A stretch of 64,000 nucleotides of DNA from Crotalaria pallida (Eukaryota; Streptophyta; Magnoliopsida; Fabales; Fabaceae), in contig CM075650.1 in assembly GCA_037953625.1 (NCBI GenBank), positions 123,983,706 to 124,047,705 of the forward strand, in the 5' to 3' direction. Position numbers and translations under genes: made by a program. The notes under the pieces are model-generated. The model searched no databases. It was not told the origin of the DNA and saw only the letters and a program-made list of their open reading frames with translations. Shown here piece by piece: positions 43,384-55,876 of the stretch (its first letter is position 1; each line of letters begins with the position of its first letter).

Positions 43384-46073
43384 ATTCTCCCCCTCTTATA
43401 AGAATTTCGTCCCCGAAATTCACTCTTTGAAAAACATTTGAAAAGAATTGGAGGGAGGTTTCTGTAAAAACTGTTTTCTCAAAACCTTTTAAAATTAACA
43501 AAATACTTAAAGTTTCAAAACCATTTAGTTTTCCATAGTAAAAATCAAAATAGTAAAAATAACAATTTCTCAGAGTTTTCCACAATCTTAAATTCTATTT
43601 CTGGGGTGCTCCCCCACTTAGGCTTGGGTTATCCTTGCAAACTCAGGCTCTGTGGTTTGTTCGGGATGAGATATTTCTATTCGATTGGTTTTGGCTTTTG
43701 GGTCCACTTGGTAGGCGCTAGACTTTCCTCATCCTCAGGTACCCTAAAAGTTGTTGGGTTTTTAACAAGATGAGATAATCCTCTCATGGTTCACTTCCTC
43801 ACTAACGGTTCCTCTTCCCAGAACTTGCATAAAAATCAATAAGAAGTTCTCTGAAAGTTTTATGCCATCGATAGGCCCTAGTCTCAAGGTTCCCTCTAGT
43901 CTTGGTATCTATAATTATGAAAGTGATGGTTTACGACTCCATATTCTTTTGGTTGGGTTCTTTAGTTTAGGTAGGTGTTGGCACTCTTATTCACACTCCC
44001 ACTCCGGCGATAGAGGTTTGGAAGGCTACTAACTATTTTGGTCTCTCTTAAGTCTTGGAGAATTGGACAGTACTAGGATGTGTTATTTATGGGTTAATCA
44101 TCAATTCGACTTAGGACTTAGATTTTTGATTCACTATCTCCCTTAAGGCATTCATTGGTCCATGTTAACCTAACATGCTCTCGGGATAACAAAACACAAC
44201 TCTAATTCCTTATGTGACATGGCCCTAGGACACTTCACTCTATTTGGTTTCCTATTGAAAGGTCTTGATAGTTCTTTGGTGTGGTAGCTCACTACATTGG
44301 TCACTTTTGTTGACGCTATAGATTTTCCTATGGACACTATGGGGAAGCCAAAATTGCAGAGTTTCCGAGAAGTACTTTGTGAAAGTACGTCAATGAAAAC
44401 AAAACTTTACACATAGGTATATGAATATATTTATGCACAAACACAAGCATGTCATAAAAACGTATACACATACACATATACATAAGCATATTCTGAATAT
44501 ATATATATACATATACGCCATTATTCCTATTTTTAAAACTTAGTTCGAAAAAACCCTTTTTTTAAAAAATAATTTGAGAAAACATTTGATACACATATTT
44601 TAATCATCTTAAATCTTAAAATAAGGTTTCCACTTATATTGGAAAGCCTTTTAGAAGAAGAGGGGAATTAAAAATTTAAGACACAAATAGTTTTGAAAAT
44701 GGTTTAGAATTGTTTCACAAGAACATTAATTAATTCATTCAATCACACATTACAACAATCACGCAACACCAACATTAAAATAGCCAATTAAACCTATATA
44801 CGTAAACATATACTTATACCAATCTCCCAATTGAACTTAAATCCCTGGTTCTGCTTAAATAGAAATTCTTTGGCATTCATAAATTTAAATATTACCATTC
44901 AGGGTTTAAGTTCAACTGATAAGACTCCACGCTTGACCTTTGTTTAGTGTTGAAGTTATTGAGCTCAATTTAGTAGTGGAACCAACCCCAAGTTCAATAG
45001 AAAAGTTGTTATGGTTTTCTTAGATTTTAGTCTAACCGATGTCAACTAAGTCACTCGATTGGATTAAAATCGTGAAAATAAATGATTGGGTTTCATGGTT
45101 CCACTCCCAATCTTTGTTCGCTTACTTTGACACTAAATTAGTCCACATCCGAACACATTCGAGGACTTCCTGATTGAATTCGAACCGCTTCCCAACTTAG
45201 GTAAAAAGTGTCTTTTATTCTTTTAAATTTCCGATTGGAATAGTTCGGCGGTTTGAATCTGATCGACTAGTTCTCGATTCCTATTTTATTCTTGGTGTCA
45301 TAACTATTTGAATCGAGATTAACAATGGAATCGACTGCGAGCTTAATTTAAATCTTATTTTTCATTCTCTTTGATTCCAATCTAATCGATGTGAACTTAG
45401 TCGCTCGATTGGATTAGGATCGAAGTCTTGATTCATTTAAATCGAACGGTTCCATTTCTAATCAGCATCCAATTACTTTGACACCGTACCCTTCCACAAA
45501 CATTCAACCAAAATATACACAAATACACATAGTCAGGCAAAGAGAAAAACAACAAACAATTGGACACTAAGGTTTTACACATAGAAAATCGTTTACAAAT
45601 TCATAATAGTGCACGAACTCCTAGATTTCGACGACTTCACCTCCCGGTAAATGTAATGTCGGATTGGCCTATTCCCACACTACATTAAATCGGTGGTAAT
45701 AGCCCTCGCAATCCAATGAATTCCCGTACTACGATTTCAATTGCCTTGGCACTATTTGGATTTCCTTTGTATAGAACTTTAGTTTTACATTATCCTAACA
45801 CTCAAGACACTTTGACTTTCAACCATTCACCTAATACCGCTTAGGTTTGTGGTTTGCAATGGGAAGCACTTACGACATTCAAAAATTTCCAAGTTTTCTT
45901 CGTTTATCACTTGTTAGTATTTCCCTTTGCAAACTTAAACCCATGCTCTATTCTCTTAACATAGAACACTCTATATGTATATATACTCACTCCTATGATA
46001 GCTATTCGTACACAATCTCCTCACCACAAAGCATCAACTAATATCGATCATGCGCAAAACAATATTCTAAGTA

Positions 46074-46210
46074 CGATGCTAATGCAATGCGATGCGAATG
46101 CCATGCGATGCTAATGCAATGCAGAAACGATTCAATTTTCCTTTACTTTTTACTTTGAAATACTTTTACTTTTCAATGCCATGCAATGCAATGCGATGCA
46201 ATGCATTCTC
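46074..46210. repeat. GATGC/AATGC pentamer array
   Basis: Alternating GATGC, AATGC and CATGC words, split by about 45 bp of unrelated T-rich sequence. The plus-strand frame across it (46,092-46,385) is repeat translation. Confidence 0.85.
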
Positions 46211-46225
46211 ACTTCTCCCTCTTGT

Positions 46226-46510
46226 ACATTGTGCTTCACATTCTCCCCGAAGGAGGGTTCTTCACACAATGTACCAATTTTTACCAATTTTTAATTTTAT
46301 AACTTTATTGACATTGAACTTCACGTTCTCCCCGAAAGAGTGTTCTTCATACAATGCCCACTTTTTAACTTTAAAACTTTATTGACATTGTGCTTCACAT
46401 TCTCCCCGCAGGAGGGTTCCTCACACAATGTCCACTTTTTAACAATTTTACTTTATGTACATTGCACTTCACATTCTCCCCGAAGGAGGGTTCTTCATGC
46501 AATGTACCAC
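46226..46510. repeat. Four tandem hairpin units with CTCCCCGAAGGAG core
   Basis: Units start with ACATTG at 46,226, 46,311, 46,385 and 46,459 (spacing 85, 74 and 74 bp). Each has ACATTGtG at the left, a CTTCACRTTCTCCCCG core, GGGTTCTTCA and then CACAATGT or similar, so the outer arms are complementary. A second small dyad CTCC...GGAG lies within the core. The array is in the transcribed leader of the minus-strand element. Confidence 0.85.
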
Positions 46511-47251
46511 TTTTATAACAATTTTAACTTTTTAACAATTCTCACTTTTCCTCACCACACTTGCCCCTCCACTCTGGGGAAAACCGGCCAGGAGTAAGCA
46601 TTTCTCAACCCCTAGTTGGGTGCTTCACCTCCACTTAGGAAGGTCCCTCGCTCACCCGCTTGCACAACACTTCACCTCCACTGCGGTAGGTCCCTCATGC
46701 AATTTGGTTTGATTTGTCCAAATTGGCTTTAGCAGAAATCACCCTCACTGGCTACGAAAAGCCAAAGCAACTGACAGAATCATCGTGGTTGCATAAAACC
46801 AATCCCCAACACGGGTAGCGAACCCGTGTCCTTTGTAGGATCAAAGTTTTCCACAACAATTCTCAGCGATTGTTTCAATAACACAATCTAGTCACTTTTG
46901 CCTTCATCAATCGTAAACGACGTAAGTTTTCCCCGTACCTAAGGTCCACCTTTCTCCATGAATGCACGTGTTTCTAGTTCGTTTTAGGGGTATTAATCAT
47001 TCGTCCTTTAGTTATACCAATTCGTTGGGAGGGTTTCTCTAACCTAAGATATGTGGCCATATGATGCAACAATCACATTCAAAGATGCACACACTCATTC
47101 ACAAACATTTAGCAACCAATATGCACAACAAACAATTAACACCAACACTTTTTACTTAAACATATAAGTCTCACCTTTATTCAAGAAACTTGAGATTAGA
47201 GTGTTTGCAGCGGATTTGGGGTTACTTTCCCTCAGGTCGAAAGGAAGAACT

Positions 47252-47263
47252 GCTCTGATACCA
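47252..47263 (-). promoter_or_regulatory. Primer binding site (initiator tRNA-Met type)
   Basis: TGGTATCAGAGC on the minus strand, three bases inside the 5' LTR at 47,267. It is the usual primer site of many plant LTR retrotransposons. Confidence 0.85.
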
Positions 47264-47266
47264 TAT

Positions 47267-48898
47267 TGTAACACCCCGATTTTTTTAATATAAAAATATA
47301 CGAAAATTTAAAAGTTTTGGAAATAATTAAGGTGCTTTAAAAGTGATTTCATTAAATAAAATACATAAATCAGAGTTTAAAAATAAAGCGGGTAACTTTA
47401 AACCTTTACTTTTACAAAACATTGAATTACAAAATGTGGGGCACCCAAATACAATATGGAGCACATATACAAAAATCAGTTTCCTTTCTTCCGACTTGTT
47501 CTGCTGCGCACTCTGATCTCCAAACTCCTTGAACATGAACCTAAATTGTTATCCACTAATGGTGAGATCTTTCACAGCACAGTGAATTAAAAGGACAGTA
47601 TACAATTCATAATAAAGACATAAGAATAATAACCAAATTAAAGATAGAGGCAACACAATGCAATCACATTCACAATTCCCTTTTTATACATATTCATTTT
47701 AATCCACTATTCGATTCCATTATTATGACCATTATCCTTTTACACTTTTCCTTCTCTTTATTCTTTTAAACTATCTATTCACATTCATTTACATTCCATT
47801 TTCAATTTCACAACTTAACAATTAAAACATTAAATCACAATTAAAAACATTTAACACTTAGGTTATTCAGTAATTAATTCACAATTAAAAACAAACAAAT
47901 CAACAGATATCCAGCAACCAGCGACATACTCAGGTATGTCTCAGAGTGCAGTAAAATAAATCGACTCCCTAGGGTTCTTCACTTCCTACTTTAAAATTTA
48001 CAAAGAAATAATTCAATATAAACATTTATAGAAATATCAAAGTTAACTAAAAATACAAGAACAACTCTTATCTAACACTAATTGCTACCCACACTCTAAT
48101 TTAATTATTAACCCCAAATCCTATTATAAATTCTAACTATCTCGAACTCAAAGTGTGGAAAAAATCTCCCCTTACCTTGAAATCCTAGCAATAACGACAG
48201 AGCCATGTTTAATATCCGTAACTTGCTCCAGGGTCAAGGTCAAAAACGTGTTGGATCTAAATAGTAACATATGTTAAAACTAATTATAACATTAAAAATA
48301 TATATCAAATAAACTCATTTTTGTCAAAATAATAAATATATATCATTATACAATAAAAATATATCACTTTTGTCATAAACATCTCTTCATTTGAAAATAT
48401 AAGGATAATAAAAATATTGACGGATCGTCAAATAAATTATATAGATGAATAGAGGAAATTGAGGAGGTTATATAGTTAAGAAAAATTTGAGATTGGACGG
48501 TTGGATCTTGAATTATTCGACCGGGAAGTCAAGACAACTCAAAATTTCTTCTCTGCGTGTCGCTCGCCACTTCCGATCCTCTCTGTTTCTCTATTTCTTC
48601 ACGCCATGTGATTTGGGGTACTTAATAATATACATATGGTGGGGCGGTGGGGTACTCGGTAGATATTAGGTTAATTTAATATATTATTTTATGTTTTGTT
48701 CTCATTTGTGAGTTAATGTGTGTAGGTATTTTGGATAATAGCTAAAAGTTAGATGATACTAAAATAAAGTACATTTAAGTGAAACAATATTGTATTTTTA
48801 ATTATTCAAAACTGATTGAAAAATAATAAAGTTACCGGTCCCTCCGGATAGCTATTGCATAAGAAAAATTATCGAAATTCAAAAGTAAATATATTTTA
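47267..48898 (-). repeat. Truncated 5' LTR of the gypsy derivative
   Basis: It matches 40,772-42,403 almost base for base, then stops at AAATATATTTT. It lacks the U3 start, so the element has no complete 5' promoter region here. Confidence 0.85.
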
Positions 48899-48980
48899 CA
48901 CACTCTACTTAATATTAATCCCTACCACCATTAAACACTCGCAGACATCAAAAAAATTCTCTCGTAAAATACAAACATAC

Positions 48981-48983
<3 letters not shown>

Positions 48984-49030
<47 letters not shown>
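48984..49030. repeat. (TA)n microsatellite, about 45 bp
   Basis: An uninterrupted AT run. Low-complexity frames over it are not genes. Confidence 0.95.
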
Positions 49031-49032
<2 letters not shown>

Positions 49033-49039
49033 GCATATA

Positions 49040-49227
49040 TGTAAATATGAGCGGGTCCGGGTACTCACGGGTCTGAATATCTCAGACCCGGACCCAGACC
49101 CGTTCAAAGCGGGTACCCAAACGGATCCATTCTTTGGACCCACGGGTCTCTTTTTTGGACCCGGACCCGGACCCATTGCGGGTATACTCGCGGGTACCCG
49201 CGGGTCCGGGTCCAATTGCCATCCCTA
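49040..49227. mobile_element. hAT-like element end rich in GGGTCCGGGT
   Basis: On the minus strand it begins TAGGGATGGCAATTGGACCC, a terminus common in plant hAT-type elements, followed by many GGACCCGG and GGGTACCCG words in both orientations. The other end is not found and may be lost at the TA run. It is GC-rich compared with its surroundings. Confidence 0.5.
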
Positions 49228-49404
49228 GGATGCATAACTAAAAAACACTTATTACGTTTAATGATTTGTTTAACACATCAACCAATTATCAAACACCGAA
49301 TTTAATGCATTTTGCATTAATCAACCAATCACAATTCAAAATTTATAATTTCTAAACCTTTCATCAATTATTTTAACTTTAGTCTGAGACAAAAAATTTT
49401 GCTA

Positions 49405-50216
49405 ATTTTTACCATCTTTGTGGGATGGAGGGAGTATGTTATTATATTTTTTATTGTTAACAAAATCATATTTATGATTAAATGATTCGGAATTTTTTTT
49501 GAAAAAAATATTTGTTCACCAGTACTTTAAAGTTGGTAAAAGAAAAAGTTTGTTAAATGAAAAAGGAATTTGCGAGAATGATACGGCACAATAGAAGAAC
49601 AGAAAATGTTAAAGGTGAATTTGGCTTCGGTGGGAATCGAATTCGGTCAAAAATTAAGGAATTGCCGCAAGCCGCATAAGCTAGTATACATAAGCCAAGA
49701 TTTTGGGCTTATGAAATTATGATAAAATGAGCTTATATTTTGCAATGAGCTATTATTATAAGTTTTTCCAAACACTTCTATAAATGCTTATTTCATAAGA
49801 TAAGCTCAAATAAGCTTAAAATAAGCTCTTCCAAACAACACCATATATATATATATGATGTTTATTACAATATGGATCCTTGAGTATTAATATCTTTCTG
49901 CACACTCTGATTTTAGTTAAAGGAGAATTCGGCAACTATTATTATTTGAAAAATTGTTATATGCGAACAACAAGGCAACACTATGTTTATAATTATTAAA
50001 GTCTAGGTTTTGATCAACAAATATATGTTGTCTTGCAAATAAGTAATGGTTACAATATTTTAATAATAAATGTTCAGAGCCGAATTCGATGATTTCTTGT
50101 ACAAAGTAATATTAACTATAATCATTAAATTTTGGATTTTTAATTCAAACTAATCATGTCAATAAAAGTCATTAAATTAAATACATATTATTTATTATAT
50201 GATGTATATTAAAGAG
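49405..50216. other. Non-coding stretch with a Stowaway end
   Basis: GGGATGGAGGGAGTA at about 49,423-49,437 is the right end of a Stowaway MITE without a left partner. 49,680-49,845 has AAGCTCA/TGAGCTT-type inverted words. The rest is AT-rich with no gene. Confidence 0.45.
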
Positions 50217-51144
50217 GGTGTCACATGTCCCGGTTGTCCGCATATATAGCAGAGACCCTGTTTTCTGTGCTGTTTCAATATTGGGCACAGTTTCCGATGG
50301 AATCTCCCACATAGTGGGCATGATGGCCTAATTCTTGGGGCATTCACATTAAGGGCCACATCCCTCGGCACTACTGCCATAGTGTTGATGTCAAAGTGTG
50401 GGTCTGATTCGTGAGCCAATTCCTTACCCTTGTTAAGACCTACTTCATTCGGTATATTCCTGTTCCTTTCCTCTGCCTCCTGCTGATTCAAACTCTTCTC
50501 ATAAGCACTAGCCATATTCACCAGTTGAGAGAGGTTAGCTATACCCTGGTGTACAAAGATAGTCCTAACCCTGGCATTGAGACATGCTTCAAATTTAATA
50601 CACTTGGTGCGTTCGTCTGCGTCTCGATAACTGCCAAAATAGCGAATTAGATCCTCAAATTGTGCCGCATACTCACCGACATTCATACTCCCTTGCTCCA
50701 GATGCAGGAAGGCGATCTCCTTTTCCCTATGAACATCCTCAGGAAAATACTTTCCCAGAAGTGAGCCTTAAACAGATCAAAAGTGATATCCTGATTAGTC
50801 GCCTCCAATTCTCTTCGCACTCGTTCCCACCAATACTCTGCTTCATCAGTCAACATGTACTGCCCTAGCAACACGGTTTGTTCAGCAGGTGGCGCCATAG
50901 TGCAAAGGATCTTCTCAATTTCCTTGAGCCATCGCTGAGCTCCATCAGGATTATACCCCCCTTCAAACTTAGGTGGTCCGTTCTTTCGGAATCGTGCCAA
51001 CCAATCAATCGCTGCTGGAGCTGGGGGTCAGGGATTTTGTGCTGCTACTGCTGCTGCTATGTTCTGCGCCTGATTTTGTTGCATCTGTGTCAGATTTTCC
51101 AGGATGGCAGCCATTCTGTCGTCTTCGGCACGTCTCCTAGCCAT
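50217..51144 (-). pseudogene. gag: gag remnant of a Tekay/Del-like gypsy element
   Basis: The minus-strand ATG at 51,144 gives MARRRAEDDRMAAILENLTQ, then Gln/Ala-rich sequence and an in-frame TGA at 51,028-51,030. The capsid core follows: ARFRKNGPPKFEGG, WLKEIEKIL and DEAEYWWERVRREL, as in plant chromoviral gag. A frame change near 50,740-50,760 separates it from the next block (MNVGEYAAQFEDLIRYFGSY). A first zinc-binding-like cluster CPLCGRFHRKLC precedes a CCHC knuckle CYICGQPGH, which is cut at about 50,217. Pol is missing. It would form element particles if intact. Confidence 0.85.
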
Positions 51145-51308
51145 GATAGCTAAGTCCTGGAGAAGATACAAGTTAACACTTGCCTAGCAATTAATTGCAT
51201 AAGAATCCTATTTGCCTAACCTAGACACTTGACTATACACATTGGTTACTCGCTTGGTGAGTAACCACTGGAGTTATCAGTCCACACTCCAAAGGCCGAG
51301 GAAAAACT

Positions 51309-51320
51309 GCTCTGATACCA
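51309..51320 (-). promoter_or_regulatory. Primer binding site (initiator tRNA-Met type)
   Basis: TGGTATCAGAGC on the minus strand, four bases inside the LTR. It establishes that 51,325-54,215 is the 5' LTR of the gag remnant. Confidence 0.9.
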
Positions 51321-51945
51321 TAAATGTAACACCCTCACATTAATTAGTTAATTTATAGGTTTTTAATAAAATTAGAGTTTGAAAATTTCATTTAAGTTTA
51401 ATTGTTTTTTTTTAAAAGACTCTATGAAAATCCGGCAGAGTTTCCTATGTTTTCCGGACATCCCAAAAATTTACTTCTTTAAACCTGCCAAACCAGAAGT
51501 ATTTAAAATCATAAACACAACAGTTAAATAGTCAGATCAGATCCTAACGCCCGATTAATACGAGTCTCAGAGCATACGACTATTTCATATTATAAGTTAC
51601 AAAAAATAACTGTCCACTCATAATAATAAATATACATTCCACGTAGTGGAATGAAGTCCTGCTCGGCCATGTCCCATGTAAGCTCCACTTCTGTACCTGC
51701 AAAATATAGCAAGAAGGGTAGCATTACACAGAACTTAAAAAGATAAATTCTATAAGAGACATAGCAATAAACTAAGCCTACACAATTATTAATATACGTT
51801 ATTCATAAATATTCATATAATTAATCTCTTCTATTTCTTCACTTATTCTTACATTCTTTTAATTTTTGGTTCTCTTTTCATTCTTCCATTTCCATTCATT
51901 ATCCATTTTCCATTTTTCCATTATTTTTCTTTTTAATGCCGACAA

Positions 51946-52256
51946 GCCTCGATAGGCTCGCATCGGACTTCCATTATCTGTTATCGACACGCCTCGACAG
52001 GCTCGCATCGATTGCCGACATGCCTCGACAGGCTCGCATTAGACTTCCATTTTCTGTTATCGACACGCCTCGACACGCCTCGACAAGCTCGCATCAGACT
52101 TCCTTTTTCTTATTATCGACACGCCTCGACAGGCTCGCATCGATTGCCGGCACGCCTCGACAGGCTCGCATCGGACTTCCATTTTCTTATTAACGACACG
52201 CCTCGACAGGCTCGCATCGATTGCCGACACGCCTCGACAGGCTCGCATCGGACTTT
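51946..52256 (-). repeat. Minisatellite with alternating 31/45-bp units
   Basis: GCCTCG starts at 51,946, 51,991, 52,022, 52,067, 52,077, 52,123, 52,154, 52,200 and 52,231. Spacings alternate 45-46 and 31, with one 10-bp extra copy, giving a higher-order unit of about 76-77 bp. The shared core is CGCCTCGACAGGCTCGCATC, whose GCCT and AGGC form a small dyad. Confidence 0.9.
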
Positions 52257-53691
52257 CGTCTTTTACCTTTCTTTCTTTTTCTCTTTTTTTCTCTTTTTCC
52301 TTTTCTTTTTCTCTTCCTTTTTCTTTTTCTTATTCATACATCTTTTCTCTTCTTTTTTTTACCGTATTATTCTCTTTTCTCTCATTTCTTTACTTAGTGG
52401 CTTATTATCACATTATTTATTTTCCCATATTTCAGTGTTTCTCTTTCTTTTCTTTTTTTTTTCTTCTTCTCTTCCTTTTCTTTTTCTTCTTCTATTTATT
52501 AATTATTCTAACTTATATCTAACTCTACTTAGCTTTAGTATAATTGTTACATTTTAATTCTCGTTTCAAATTCTGAATTATTTCTATGATTCCCCCTCTC
52601 ACACTATTATTTACTTATTTTCCCCATATTATTATTCCGTTCTATTTATCTACCACTATTACATTCTCTCTCTTTGTCTTATCATCTTTTCATTAAACTC
52701 TTAACTAAATCCACTCCGCGCTTCCTTATTGTTTTCGTATTTTAACTCCTCTTTTACCTCTCTTCTAGTTTTATTCATTCTACTCCCATTGCCTATTACA
52801 ACTACTCTATATTCTTTTACTCTCAAGTTTCGTTGGTTTTCCTTAACAAATTTCCCTTGCTTTTATTATATACTTTTCTACATTTTCATTCTATATTAAC
52901 TCTTTTTATATCCTAACACATTCATTCACTCTGGACCTTATTCTATACACATACATTTTATTCCCTAAAGTATGGTTTTCATTAACAATTTTAAATAAAT
53001 CATTTATATTAGCGGGGACTACCCTAAGGTTCATTAACTTATTTCTTAATTACCCTATTCTTAGTCACCACTATAGAATCCTAGAATTTACTTCCCAAGT
53101 AAAGGTAATACAACCCCTCTTACCTCGGTTGACGAAAGTAAAGGGATAACCTCAACTTCGGGGAGGGAGCGGCGATCCGTGAAGCTTTAGTGACCCGGGG
53201 TGATGAACGGATCGACGATGGTCGACGCCGGCGGCGAAAACAACCACGGCTGGACCTAGGCAAGAGCTTCAAGCTTCGGTGTACTCGACAAAAGCCGGGC
53301 ACGGTCACGGGTCGGTAACGGCGCCGATGAGATCCGTGGAGAGAGAGCTCATGAGTGAGAGAGGAAGGGAGTGAGAAAGAAGCTATAGCTATGGTGTTAG
53401 GTTGTGGTGGTGGTGGCCTAGGGCGGCGGCGGCGGCCGGAAGGAGAGAGAGAAGAGGGAGATCAAAGAGGGAGAAGTGAGAGATTGAGGCCAAAGGAGAA
53501 GGGGAAGAGAGAGAGAGAGAGCGGTTTATGATGGTGGCGGTGGTGGACAATGGTGGTGGTGGCTCCTGGTGGTTCGTGGTGGCTGGAGGTGGGTGTGGTG
53601 GAGGAGAGAGGGAGAGAGCCGTGAGAGAGAAGGGAGAATGGTGGAGAGAGGGTGTTCAACACCTTTTATTTGATTTTTCATTCTGATTGCG

Positions 53692-53853
53692 TTAATCGAT
53701 TAACACCATGGTTAATCGATTAACCTATGCAAACTTGCAAAATTCAGTTGTCAGCCCTTAATCGATTAACACCCTGGTTAATCGATTAACTCGTGCAGTC
53801 TAGCTCTTCATGAATCAGGTCTTAATCGATTAACCACCAGGTTAATCGATTAA
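53692..53853. repeat. Six TTAATCGATTAA palindromes in three pairs
   Basis: Perfect 12-bp palindromes start at 53,692, 53,712, 53,758, 53,778, 53,822 and 53,842. Pair pitch is exactly 20 bp, and pairs repeat every 64-66 bp. The 8-bp spacers are CACCATGG, CACCCTGG and CCACCAGG. Because each word is its own complement, each pair can also form a 12-bp stem with an 8-nt loop. The array lies 363-524 bp from the LTR start. Confidence 0.95.
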
Positions 53854-54215
53854 CCCACTTTGTTTTTCATTACTTAGCACTTAAAAACGCCATAACTTCT
53901 TCGTTACCCGTTGGATTTTGCTCAAACTTTAAAGCAAGCTTCTCCATATATCCTACTTCATATCCAACGGTGGAATTTATGTTTTGAGTTATAAATATTT
54001 TATTTTGAATTTCCTAATACAGGGTGTTTATAACACCGAAAACATCGATTTTTAACACTCATTTGGTCTCCTTCAAATTTCCTATCTGATGCCCAGGCTT
54101 CTTAACTCCTTTATGGCACTCAAAGAGATCCTAATCCATCACCTTAACATAATTATCCCCTTCTAATATTATTATTATTCCATTTATTATCGGAATTTAA
54201 ATTCGGGATGTTACA

Positions 54216-55876
54216 AAATCTGACTTGGAGACCAGAAACTCATGGTTTTTGTGTTCAAACAAGTTTAATTGGACCTAAGGAAGCTCACTAGATAGATTTA
54301 AGAACTTAAAATCAAGTAGAAATGAAATTCATATGTTAAAATGGACATTTCTATGTTTTATACAAATTTGTGATTAGTTTATGTTCTCTGTTAATTTGAT
54401 GTTAAATGGTATATGCAACATGTTTGTTATACGTGGAATAACTTCTGTTTTGTGCAGAATTGAAGTAAAGATGTAAGAATCACGAATTGGTGCATCAAAT
54501 GCGGAAAACTAGTGCTATTGCAGCAAAAAGACTCGAGTATTTTGAGAAAGACTCGAGTATTCTGGAAAGTGATTAACGACTCGAGTATTTCTTCAAGTAC
54601 TCGAGTATTTTGAGAAAATTTCATAAATCTCTTATTTTTTTAAAGTTTCAGAAATTAACTCGTCTAATCTCCTAAATTACTAAATTCTAAATATCACAAT
54701 GCTTAATATTTAATCTTGTTTGGTTGATGACTATCCTGGAGGTGTCCTACTGGAATTTTATTCAGTGGTTGATGATTTCCCTACAGGAGTCCCGACGGAA
54801 GTGCTAACACCCATTTGGTTGATATTTATCCTATAGATGTCCCAGTGAAAGTTTTTATTCACTTGGTTGATATTTTCCTATGGGAGTCCCGAATGGGGTC
54901 GTTGCAATAACCATCAATAGGAGGCTATGCCCCGATGGACTATAAATGAATTAATTGAATACTATTTCTAACACCATCTCAAAGTGGCCAGGCCGCTGAT
55001 GGACTTTTCCTGAAACTGTTAAATGAAAATAATTAATCCCATCACAAGGTGGCTATGCCACTGATGGCCTTTTTCTGAAAGCATCAGCACCAGCTAAAAG
55101 AAAAGTTAAAGGAAATGGAATGAAAGAATAAAATGAGAATCAGGGACTATCTCCTGAATGGAAATGGGATAAATGATGATGAATTAAAAGATAAGGATTG
55201 GTAATAGATTATGTTTGCATCCATGCATTTGTTTTGCTCCAGTTTGTTGAGATGTTAATACTAGTTACGCTGAGCGGAGGAAGCCTGTAAGTCGCGAAAG
55301 GTCGAGCGGAGGAAGCTCACGAGGACCATTTTCCTCCAAGCTGTGATGCCCCGGGAAAGGATTCTAGATAGACATACATCATGCCATTAAAGACAAGATT
55401 AATATTGAATTAAAAAGGATTGGCATATGTTTATGCATTTGTGAAACTGCTATTACTTGTGATTGTTGTTTTTAGCCAATGTTCTTTATCATTCGATTTA
55501 ACGTGATTAGCTATGACTTACTCCCTTTATGCCCTTGTAGGTAATGAAGGTTCCGTCTTCCAAGGGGAAGAGTAGTGCTGGCAAGGGATGTGGGATTCCC
55601 TTTCCAAAGAATGGAGTTTTACCATGCTTTGGGTTACAATTAGCATCTTAAGTAGCTTGGAGTTTATTTAGTCTATTTTCAATTTGAACTATTATGTTAT
55701 GGTATCTAAAGTATTATGAGTTGTAAAACTTCTAAATTTTGTCCCGTATCTTATATTATATTATATGAAAGTTTGCTTCCGCATTTGCAATGTTAAAAGT
55801 TGAAAATCGTTTGCGAAAAATTATTCTCCATTTTTATTAATAAGTAAATAGAAGGTTAGAAAGTTGGGTCGTTACA
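54216..55876 (+). mobile_element. LTR fragment (gypsy, Tekay-like) missing its start
   Basis: It ends GGGTCGTTACA at 55,876 in plus orientation. The left limit is the junction with the minus-strand LTR. It contains the ACTCGAG array, four imperfect ~60-bp repeats with TTGGTTGAT...GTCCC (54,718-54,900), a pair of ATGCC.CTGATGG-type repeats (54,985-55,070) and a GAGCGGAGGAAGC pair (55,270-55,312). No PBS follows, so it is a 3' or solo LTR. Nothing is coding. Confidence 0.6.
54531..54608. repeat. Four ACTCGAGTAT words in two pairs
   Basis: The words start at 54,531, 54,551, 54,579 and 54,599. Pair pitch is 20 bp and the gap between pairs 28 bp. The core ACTCGAGT is a perfect palindrome, and the last copy extends to TACTCGAGTA. 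Confidence 0.95.

Larger units (their letters stand above)
43384..47251 (-). other. Non-coding interior of the gypsy derivative
   Basis: AATTTCGGGGACGAAATTCT (minus strand, near 43,420) is the conserved end of gypsy chromovirus internal regions, just before the polypurine tract. Beyond it no gag, protease, RT or integrase motif is visible on either strand. Short diverged repeats of a TCGATTGGATTA-type phrase occur near 45,050 and 45,410. Confidence 0.6.
40772..48898 (-). mobile_element. Non-coding gypsy derivative with truncated 5' LTR
   Basis: Left copy 40,772 onward and right copy 47,267-48,898 are direct repeats at an offset of 6,495 with about 2% difference (six changes in the first 330 bp by eye). 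A tRNA-Met-type PBS adjoins the right LTR, and a polypurine tract adjoins the left one, so the element runs right to left. The 3.9-kb interior has no gag or pol, which makes it a LARD-like non-autonomous element. The right LTR stops matching at 48,898, so the far flank and duplication are lost. Confidence 0.75.
51325..54215 (-). repeat. 5' LTR of the Tekay/Del-like remnant, 2891 bp
   Basis: On the minus strand it starts TGTAACATCCCGAATT and ends GTGAGGGTGTTACA. Order from its start: anchor AAATTCCACCGTTGGAT at 53,962-53,978, GAAGTTATGGCG, the ATCGAT palindrome array, AATAAAAGG (possible weak TATA, about 53,662-53,670), a C/T- and CCACC-rich leader (about 53,140-53,650), a long T/C-rich tract and a GCCTCGACAGGC minisatellite. 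Minus-strand frames at 53.1-53.7 kb are low-complexity leader. Confidence 0.85.

Noticed and set aside
43840..46000. Degenerate gag-pol in the interior of the 40.8-48.9 kb element
   Set aside because: I looked for RT, integrase and zinc-knuckle motifs on the minus strand and saw none; the interior appears non-coding.
50205..50224. LTR end in plus orientation (GAGGGTGTCACA)
   Set aside because: It differs from the GGTGTTACA terminus and is better explained as the break point within the gag zinc knuckle.
51936..52260. CRISPR-like array
   Set aside because: Repeats are short, degenerate and lie in a plant LTR, and the spacers are themselves repeats.
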